Part shown: positions 1 to 5,133 of the stretch, in pieces | Position numbering within the stretch: the first letter of the stretch is position 1 | How the letters are laid out: each line of letters begins with the position of its first letter | From: Pseudomonadota bacterium | Lineage (GTDB): Bacteria > Pseudomonadota > Gammaproteobacteria > Steroidobacterales > Steroidobacteraceae | Reading direction: 5' to 3' | NCBI GenBank assembly: GCA_021820785.1 | Contig: JAKADE010000037.1 | Coordinates: forward strand, 1-5,957 | Length of the DNA stretch: 5,957 nucleotides | Translations under genes and position numbers: made by a program | Notes under the pieces: generated by a model | Database searches by the model: none | Told to the model about the DNA's origin: nothing | What the model saw: only the letters and a program-made list of their open reading frames with translations

Positions 1-812
1 GCAACAGCGGACGGGTGCGCACCAACCTGGTGCTCGCCACGAAAGTCTTCGGCCCGACCGGCCCAGGTCCGAACGACCGCAGTGCCTCGCGCGGGCACAT
101 CATGGATGGGGTCAAGGCGAGCCTGAAGCGCCTCGGCACCGATTACATCGATCTGTACCAGATCCACGCGCTCGATCAGTTGACGCCGCTGGAGGAAACG
201 CTGCGCGCGCTGGAGGATCTCGTCCGTCAGGGTCACGTTCGCTACGTCGGGGTCTCGAACTGGTCGGCCTGGGCGCTGATGAAGGCGCTCGGCATCGCCG
301 AGCGGCACGGGTGGGTACGGCCGGTGACGCTGCAGGCGTATTACTCCATTGCCGGGCGGGACATCGAGCGGGAGATCGTGCCGCTGCTCACCGCCGAGCG
401 GCTCGGACTGATGGTGTGGAGCCCGCTCGCCGGCGGCCTGCTCTCGGGAAAATTCACCCGCAACGGACAGGGTCCGCAGGACGCACGGCGCGCCTCGTTC
501 GATTTTCCGCCCGTGAACCGCGAACGGCTGTTCGATTGCATCGACGCCATGCAGCCGATCGCTGCGGCGCACGGCGTGTCGGTGGCGCGGGTGGCGCTGG
601 CCTATGTGCTCGCCAAACCGTTCGTGACTTCAGTGATCATCGGCGCCAAGACGCTCGAGCAGCTCGACGACAACCTCGCCGCTGCCGCGCTGACCCTGAC
701 GGCCGAGCAGCTCGCCACGCTCGATGCGGTGAGTGCGCTGCCGGCGGAATATCCCGGCTGGATGATCGAATTCCAGCACTCACGCTCGCGGCTGCCCGAG
801 GCGAAGCGCTGA
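1..812 (+). CDS. Aldo/keto reductase, 5'-truncated by the window edge
   Basis: This is the C-terminal part of an NADPH-dependent aldo/keto reductase, a cytoplasmic (beta/alpha)8-barrel enzyme that reduces aldehydes and ketones. The frame is open from base 3, so the GTG at 15 is an internal valine rather than the start. About 265 residues are present of the usual 320-350, and the N-terminal strands with the catalytic Asp and Tyr lie upstream of the window. Counting that GTG as residue 1, the catalytic Lys is K10 (ATKVFG) and the catalytic His is H51 (DLYQIH). Typical cofactor-side motifs follow: GVSN (79-82), Q107, WSPLAGG (135-141) and IIGAKTLEQLDDN (208-220). The IIGAKT segment is where this family usually contacts the NADP 2'-phosphate. 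The PAEYPGW tail resembles the YajO-like/AKR11-13 type, but the substrate cannot be deduced. The stop is TGA at 810-812. The next gene follows after 40 bp on the same strand, so cotranscription is likely. Confidence 0.95.
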   Translation, partial: NSGRVRTNLVLATKVFGPTGPGPNDRSASRGHIMDGVKASLKRLGTDYIDLYQIHALDQLTPLEETLRALEDLVRQGHVRYVGVSNWSAWALMKALGIAERHGWVRPVTLQAYYSIAGRDIEREIVPLLTAERLGLMVWSPLAGGLLSGKFTRNGQGPQDARRASFDFPPVNRERLFDCIDAMQPIAAAHGVSVARVALAYVLAKPFVTSVIIGAKTLEQLDDNLAAAALTLTAEQLATLDAVSALPAEYPGWMIEFQHSRSRLPEAKR

Positions 813-842
813 GCGCACCCGGCGCGCCACGTGCCATTGAAC

Positions 843-846
843 GGAG
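843..846 (+). promoter_or_regulatory. Shine-Dalgarno site for the SDR gene
   Basis: GGAG lies six bases before the ATG at 853. It supports that start over any upstream alternative. The 40-bp gap in which it sits has no obvious promoter, which fits read-through from the aldo/keto reductase gene. Confidence 0.75.
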
Positions 847-852
847 ACTCTC

Positions 853-1692
853 ATGAGGACAGAGACAAAGACCTGGTTCATCACCGGCGTGTCGCGCGGT
901 TTCGGCAAGGTGCTCGCCGAGCAGCTGCTGGCCGATGGCGATACGGTCATCGGAACGACCCGCGACGGCACGGCGCAGATCACCCCGGGCCGAGGCACGC
1001 TGACCGTGCTGCCGCTCGAGGTCACCGATCCGCAGGCCGTGCGCGACACCGTCGCGCGTGCATTCGCACTCGGACGCGTCGATGTGATCGTGAACAACGC
1101 CGGCTACGGACTTCTCAGTTCGGTAGAAGAAGCGAGCGAAGCGGACATTGAGCATCTGTTCGCGGTCAACTTCCACGGGCCGCGGCGCATCATCCAGGCG
1201 GCGCTGCCGCATCTGCGCGCCCAGCGCAGCGGCCACCTCGTCAACATCACCTCGATCGCAGGCATTGCCCCGGCCGCCGGATCCGGCTACTACGCGGCCG
1301 CGAAGATGGCCGTCGAGGGCCTCTCCCAAAGTCTCGCCCGGGAAGTCGCGCCGCTCGGCATTCGCGTGACGCTGGTTGAGCCGGGCGCATTTCGCACCGA
1401 TTTCCTCTCCACGCACTCGATCCGCCGGCGCAGCGCCGCGCTGAGCGACTATGCACCGAGTGCGGGCGCGGTGCATGAGCGGCTCGCCGCAATGGCCGGC
1501 CGCCAGCCCGGGGATCCTGCCCGGGCGGCCGCGGCCATCATCGCGGCGGTGCGTGCCGAACGGCCCCCGCTGCACCTGGTCCTCGGTCCCGACGCGTATC
1601 AGCGCACCCGGGAAGTGCTCGAGGCCTTCTCGGCGGAGCTCGAAGCCTGGAAATCCGTGACCCTCGGGACGGACTTCCCGGCGGGCCGGTGA
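853..1692 (+). CDS. Classical short-chain dehydrogenase/reductase (SDR)
   Basis: This is a complete 279-residue NAD(P)-dependent oxidoreductase with a Rossmann fold, predicted cytoplasmic, with no signal or membrane segment. The cofactor-binding motif TGVSRGFG is at residues 11-18 and the structural NNAG at 81-84. The catalytic tetrad is N106, S134, Y147 and K151; the Ser-to-Tyr spacing of 13 and the YAAAK active site match the classical subfamily. EPG (176-178), after beta-6, is also canonical. Arg37, just after beta-2 (GTTRDG), favours NADP(H) over NAD(H). The extended C-terminus with HLVLGPDAY (241-249) resembles the group annotated as 17-beta-hydroxysteroid-dehydrogenase-like SDRs. That resemblance does not establish a steroid substrate. 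The ATG at 853 is chosen because it is preceded by GGAG and places the Rossmann motif at the usual distance from the N-terminus. It is probably cotranscribed with the preceding aldo/keto reductase. Physiological substrate unknown. Confidence 0.95.
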   Translation: MRTETKTWFITGVSRGFGKVLAEQLLADGDTVIGTTRDGTAQITPGRGTLTVLPLEVTDPQAVRDTVARAFALGRVDVIVNNAGYGLLSSVEEASEADIEHLFAVNFHGPRRIIQAALPHLRAQRSGHLVNITSIAGIAPAAGSGYYAAAKMAVEGLSQSLAREVAPLGIRVTLVEPGAFRTDFLSTHSIRRRSAALSDYAPSAGAVHERLAAMAGRQPGDPARAAAAIIAAVRAERPPLHLVLGPDAYQRTREVLEAFSAELEAWKSVTLGTDFPAGR

Positions 1693-1723
1693 GCGTGCCG
1701 ATGCGCACTTCCGGGCGGAACGC
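1693..1723. other. Short convergent intergenic gap
   Basis: These 31 bases separate the stop codons of the convergent SDR (TGA, + strand) and 2OG oxygenase (TAG, - strand). I see only a possible 5-bp GC stem (CGGGC at 1712-1716 with GCCCG at 1730-1734, which reaches into the oxygenase 3' end) and no T-run on either strand. No supported intrinsic terminator is present. Transcripts of the two operons may overlap here or be ended by Rho. Confidence 0.6.
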
Positions 1724-2362
1724 CTAGGGGCCCGCCGGCGAATTGGCGTTGAAGGCGATGCAGATGCGCGGCTCGCGGCCCTCGTGCGGCTCGACGTAGT
1801 GCTCCATCCAGGCGGGGAACAGCACCAGCAGTCCCTCGCTCGGAGCCAGTTCGATGTCGCAGTGCCCGTTCGGGACCGGACCCTTGACCGCGCTGTGCAG
1901 CACCCCGGCGCGCGGATCACGGAACACCAGAGGCCCCGAGCCCGGGGGCACCTTGAGGTAGAACGTGCCCGAGAGCATCGATCCCTCATGCATGTGCAGG
2001 AAGTTGAAGCCCCCATGCTCGTGCAGGTTGATCCAGGACTGCAGCGTGAAGCGCTGCTTGCCGAGCCCCATCTCCTCGAGCGCCTGGGCGCAGGCGAGCG
2101 TCACCGCCTGACGGAGCGGGGCGAGGGTCGGCCGCTCCAGCACAGCCATGTCCTGACTGTTCCAACCACTGCGGTTGGTACGGCCCGCCGGCGTGGGCTG
2201 CTCGGCGCGCAGGGCCAGCACCCACGCGACCCACTGTGCGAAGTGCGGCTGCAGGGCCGCGAGCTGCCCCTGCCAGACGCGGGTCGGAAACAGATCAAAG
2301 GACTGCAGCGGCGGCGCACCGCCTCCGCCCTGCGCCGTCGATGCACCCGGATTCACCGCCAT
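1724..2362 (-). CDS. Putative 2OG-Fe(II) oxygenase (TIGR02466/2OG-FeII_Oxy_5-like)
   Basis: This complete 212-residue protein matches by eye the small proteobacterial family annotated as putative 2-oxoglutarate/Fe(II)-dependent oxygenase, of which about 200 residues is the normal length. The N-terminal QSFDLFPTRVW (20-30) is the usual opening strand of the family. The double-stranded beta-helix core follows: SWINLHEHGGFNFLHMHEGS (109-128), SGTFYLKVP (131-139), LVFRDPR (145-151), then LVLFPAWMEHYVEPH (179-193) and PRICIAFN (198-205). Likely metal ligands are in H123-M-H125 and at H188, with R199 a candidate 2-oxoglutarate anchor; these assignments are inferred from motif position. No signal peptide is seen, so it is probably cytoplasmic. 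The start overlaps the end of the GH31 gene by 10 bp, implying translational coupling. The Gly/Pro/Ala-rich first 18 residues look disordered. In other proteobacteria such oxygenases can occur near TonB-dependent sugar-uptake loci (recalled association). The substrate is unknown. Confidence 0.88.
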   Translation of the reverse strand: MAVNPGASTAQGGGGAPPLQSFDLFPTRVWQGQLAALQPHFAQWVAWVLALRAEQPTPAGRTNRSGWNSQDMAVLERPTLAPLRQAVTLACAQALEEMGLGKQRFTLQSWINLHEHGGFNFLHMHEGSMLSGTFYLKVPPGSGPLVFRDPRAGVLHSAVKGPVPNGHCDIELAPSEGLLVLFPAWMEHYVEPHEGREPRICIAFNANSPAGP

Positions 2363-5133
2363 GTAACCACCACCACCTGACGGATGCTCTGCGCGGGAAT
2401 CTGCACGCGCGCAATCCGCTGTGCGCTGTCCCAGCTCACCGTCTGCACGGGAGTACCGTTGACGGTGAGCGTCGTCGGCCGGTGGCGCGTGTGCAGGCTC
2501 AGCGCGTAGCCGCGCGTCGTGAGCTGCCCGTGGTATGTGCCGCGGGTCGGACCGATCACCAGGCGGTGACGGCCCTTGCGGGCGTGGTAGTCGATCGGCG
2601 TCAAGGCGTACTGTCCCTTCCGATAATCGAGCGAGCTGCCATCATCCTGGTACAGATCGAAGCGTCCGACCCCAGATCCGTACACCTGCAGCACAAGCGG
2701 ATTGAGCCGCTTGGCGTTGGAATACGCACTCGCCTGCTGTTCGGGAATCACCGCACCGGCGCGCACGAACACCGGCGTATCCGCAACGCCATAGTGCGCG
2801 GTGTAGGTCTTGCCCCCCGCATAGTGCTTGCCGGTGAAGAAATCGAGCCACTGCCCGGGCGGCAGGTACACCGAGCGCTCCCCGCTCGCGCTCAGCACCG
2901 GCGCGACCAGCAGATCGGCGCCGAGGAAGTACTCGTGCGGATGGCGGTAGGCCTGCGCGCCGTGCACACCCTCGAGATACAGCGGCCGCAGGATCGGCAC
3001 CGCATGCCGGTAAGCCTCCCAGGCATAGGTGTACAGGTACGGGATCAGCTCGGTGTGCAGCGTGAAATAGCGGCGCATCAGCGCCACACCGCGCGTCCCG
3101 TACGTCCAGGGCATGCGCAGGTTCCCCTCGAACGGATTCTCGTGCGCGCTGTGCATGCGCAGGATCGGGCCGAACGCGCCGAACTCGATCCAGCGCGAAT
3201 AGAGCGCGAACGGGATCTTCGCGCCGTGGAAGCCGCCGATGTCGTGGCTGATGTAATCGATCAGCTCGTTGCCACCGCGCGCGGAGAAGGCGACCTCGTA
3301 GGCGAGCACCGGCCACTGCGAATAGGTATCGCCGGTAAAGAAGCCGGGGTAGCGTTCACTGCCCCAACCACCGTAGCGCGACAGTATGAAGGCGCGCCGG
3401 CCGGTCTCACGCTGCGTGGCGTCGTAGTACACCTCGTTGGTCCACAGCTGCGGATTCAGCCCCGGCATGCGCGCCGCACCACTGCCTCCGTCGACCCACC
3501 AGAAATCCACCCCGCGGCGCAGCAGCGGTGCGTGCAGGTCGTGCATGAACACCCGTGCCTGCTCGTGGTTGGCCAGATTGAAGCGGATGGCCGGCGGCGG
3601 CGGCACGTTCTGGATCACGGTCGGGCCGAACATCAGGCCGCCGCCGCGTGCCGCGGCCGTCACCCGCAGTGCGATCTGATTCGCCTTGCCCGGTTCGACC
3701 GCGGCGGTGATATCCGCGTAGGTCGTGCGCCGCGGCCACTGCTCGTGGCTGTGCGGCACGCGATGGCCGTTGACGTAGAGCTCGTACGCGTGCGAGACCC
3801 CGCCGAGATACAGATACAGATGCTGCGGCAGCCGGGCAGGCAGCTGCACCGTAGCGCGGTACCAGCCGGTGCCGTGTTCGCCGCGCAGCAGCTGCGCGCG
3901 CCACGTGTAGCCGACCCGCACCGGCCGCCAGCGCTCCCGTCCGTGCTGGCCCGGCGTGTAGGGACCGGCGCTGAACTGCCACAGGTCCGCCAGATCGACG
4001 CGGAACGTCGGCCGCGGCGGCATCTGCCGGCCGAGGTCGCGCAGCACCTCGCCGGCGTGACTGTCCTGATACGACAGGCCGCTCTCGCGGGTATTGGCGT
4101 AGCCGGGATGATCGTTCAGGGCGAGCTTGAAGCCATGCTGGTGCAGCCAGCCCATGAACTGACGCGGATGCGAAATGAGCGGACTCCAGTCGTAACCGCC
4201 CTGCCAGCCGTAGTCGTGCCAGCCGAAGTCCAGCACCAGCGTGTCGACGGGAATCCGCGCATGGCGCAGGCGCATCAGTTCGCGCTCGATGTGCTGCACG
4301 CCGTAACGGGCGAACGCCGGATTGCGCACCGCGGGCGAACCGGGGAAGTACTCGAAGTTAAGATCCGTCACCATCGGGCCGAGCACATAGCGCGGGACCA
4401 TGGGTACGGGCCCGCAGAGCTCGGCGTATTCGCGCAGGGCGCGCCGGTAATGCCGCCCGTAGGCGAACAGATACCAGTCCTGGTCATGGGCGCTCTTGCG
4501 CGGACGGATCCAGGTGTGCGCGGCATTCCACACCGGCGTGCCGCTGTCGTTGATCAGGCCGTAACCGGCGCGGCTGAGCAGTCCCGGCTGGGCGCGCGCC
4601 AGCCGCACGTCGATGCCGGGGATGATGTCGTTGACCGGACTGTGCAGATCCGCTTTCCCGGGCGGCAGGTTCTGGCGACTGACATTGTCGAGCGAGTAGG
4701 TGAGCCCGCCGAGGTTCAGCGGATCGTGCTGCCCGGGAACCCAGCGGTGCACCGACGCATCGCCGCTCTTCCAGCTCACCTGGAGATTCTGTGGCGTGAA
4801 GGGCCCGGAGTGCATCCGGTAGCGCACACTGAGCGCGCCCGTGGAGGCGACCATCCAGCCGCCGCTCTGCTCGACGGTCACGGACACCGCGGGCCAGGTG
4901 CGCTTCTGCACCACGACCGACGGCGCATTGACGAAGTGGCCGTGCGGCGCGTACTCCATCCGCACCAGCGTGGGGGTGAGGAACTCGAAGCGCGCCTTAC
5001 CGGCGACGACCACCGAACCGTGCTGGACCGGGCCGCGCGAACACGCCGCCAGCAGCAACGTCGCGAGCACTGCAGCCCCGGCGCCGCCGCGCCGCAGAAC
5101 GTTCCCAGTCGATCGTTGCACCGGTGCGCTCAT
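2353..5133 (-). CDS. GH31 family glycosidase, lipoprotein, with inserted jelly-roll domain
   Basis: This 926-residue enzyme of glycoside hydrolase family 31 is a retaining glycosidase family, mostly exo-acting on alpha-linked sugars (alpha-glucosidase, alpha-xylosidase and others). It opens with a lipoprotein signal (lipobox LLAAC, C31). The N-terminal beta-sandwich spans about 35-240 and includes NLGG (140-143) and LSRAGYGL (186-193). The (beta/alpha)8 barrel runs from about 242 to 745, followed by proximal and distal (DUF5110-like, LYQDDGSS 827-834) C-terminal beta-domains. The nucleophile is D548 in WWVDGGSG, and the likely acid/base is D602 in FTGDTYSQW. SHDIGGF (629-635) and RMH (659-661) are conserved family motifs. 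An extra GH2-N-like domain lies at about 375-512. The ATG at 5133 is chosen for its Shine-Dalgarno site, its ATGA overlap with the upstream gene and the signal peptide; the frame stays open further upstream, but there it overlaps the GH65 gene. It sits between GH65 and oxygenase genes, overlapping both. The exact glycosidic specificity cannot be read from the sequence; alpha-glucosidase or alpha-xylosidase are the leading options. Confidence 0.96.
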   Translation of the reverse strand: MSAPVQRSTGNVLRRGGAGAAVLATLLLAACSRGPVQHGSVVVAGKARFEFLTPTLVRMEYAPHGHFVNAPSVVVQKRTWPAVSVTVEQSGGWMVASTGALSVRYRMHSGPFTPQNLQVSWKSGDASVHRWVPGQHDPLNLGGLTYSLDNVSRQNLPPGKADLHSPVNDIIPGIDVRLARAQPGLLSRAGYGLINDSGTPVWNAAHTWIRPRKSAHDQDWYLFAYGRHYRRALREYAELCGPVPMVPRYVLGPMVTDLNFEYFPGSPAVRNPAFARYGVQHIERELMRLRHARIPVDTLVLDFGWHDYGWQGGYDWSPLISHPRQFMGWLHQHGFKLALNDHPGYANTRESGLSYQDSHAGEVLRDLGRQMPPRPTFRVDLADLWQFSAGPYTPGQHGRERWRPVRVGYTWRAQLLRGEHGTGWYRATVQLPARLPQHLYLYLGGVSHAYELYVNGHRVPHSHEQWPRRTTYADITAAVEPGKANQIALRVTAAARGGGLMFGPTVIQNVPPPPAIRFNLANHEQARVFMHDLHAPLLRRGVDFWWVDGGSGAARMPGLNPQLWTNEVYYDATQRETGRRAFILSRYGGWGSERYPGFFTGDTYSQWPVLAYEVAFSARGGNELIDYISHDIGGFHGAKIPFALYSRWIEFGAFGPILRMHSAHENPFEGNLRMPWTYGTRGVALMRRYFTLHTELIPYLYTYAWEAYRHAVPILRPLYLEGVHGAQAYRHPHEYFLGADLLVAPVLSASGERSVYLPPGQWLDFFTGKHYAGGKTYTAHYGVADTPVFVRAGAVIPEQQASAYSNAKRLNPLVLQVYGSGVGRFDLYQDDGSSLDYRKGQYALTPIDYHARKGRHRLVIGPTRGTYHGQLTTRGYALSLHTRHRPTTLTVNGTPVQTVSWDSAQRIARVQIPAQSIRQVVVVTWR
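2367..2378 (-). promoter_or_regulatory. Shine-Dalgarno-like AGGTGGTGGTGG before the oxygenase gene
   Basis: Read on the - strand, a G-rich triplet repeat ends four bases before the oxygenase ATG at 2362. It also encodes part of the Gln-Val-Val-Val-Val near the end of the GH31 protein. AGGTGG is a plausible but not perfect Shine-Dalgarno sequence, and several registers within the repeat could pair with 16S rRNA. Because it is inside the GH31 coding sequence, re-initiation by ribosomes finishing GH31 is a likely mode of translation. Confidence 0.5.
3598..4011 (-). other. GH2-N/galactose-binding-like jelly-roll inserted in the GH31 barrel
   Basis: This covers approximately residues 375-512 of the GH31 protein. 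The segment has the hallmarks of the sugar-binding domain found at the N-terminus of GH2 enzymes. In order these are LWQFSAGP (384-391), a WRPVRV stretch, GTGWYRATVQLP (421-432), LYLGGVSHAYELYVNGHRV (441-459), YADITAAVEPGKANQIALRV (472-491) and RGGGLMFGP (496-504). GWYR, the GGV...YVNGH strand pair and the DIT...G.ANQIALRV pair are the recognisable core. Normal GH31 barrel sequence resumes at RFNLANHEQARVF (517-529), which corresponds to the helix before the nucleophile strand, so the domain occupies the loop after barrel strand 3. Domain boundaries are estimates. A carbohydrate-binding or active-site-shaping role is inferred. Confidence 0.8.
5041..5133 (-). other. Lipoprotein signal peptide and lipobox of the GH31 enzyme
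   Basis: Residues 1-31 of the GH31 protein have an arginine-containing n-region (R7, R14, R15), a hydrophobic stretch (AVLATLLLAA, 21-30) and the lipobox LLAA ahead of C31. Signal peptidase II would cleave before C31, which would be lipidated. The +2 residue is Ser rather than Asp, which by the Lol sorting rule favours delivery to the outer membrane. Whether the protein faces the periplasm or the cell surface cannot be decided from the sequence. Confidence 0.88.

Noticed and set aside
15..17. GTG as the start codon of the aldo/keto reductase
   Set aside because: The frame is open to the window edge, no ribosome-binding site precedes it, and the conserved N-terminal barrel strands with the catalytic Asp and Tyr would be missing.
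813..852. GGCGCGCC and CACGTG palindromes between the aldo/keto reductase and SDR genes
   Set aside because: Short GC palindromes are expected by chance in DNA of this composition. Nothing else supports an operator here.
1711..1734. Possible terminator hairpin between the convergent genes
   Set aside because: Only a 5-bp stem with a 13-base loop can be drawn, and no T-run follows on either strand.
637..2016. A 459-codon open frame on the - strand across the SDR and neighbouring genes
   Set aside because: It overlaps the well-supported SDR, aldo/keto reductase and oxygenase genes. Its Arg/Ser/Ala-rich translation has no domain features, so it is a high-GC shadow frame.
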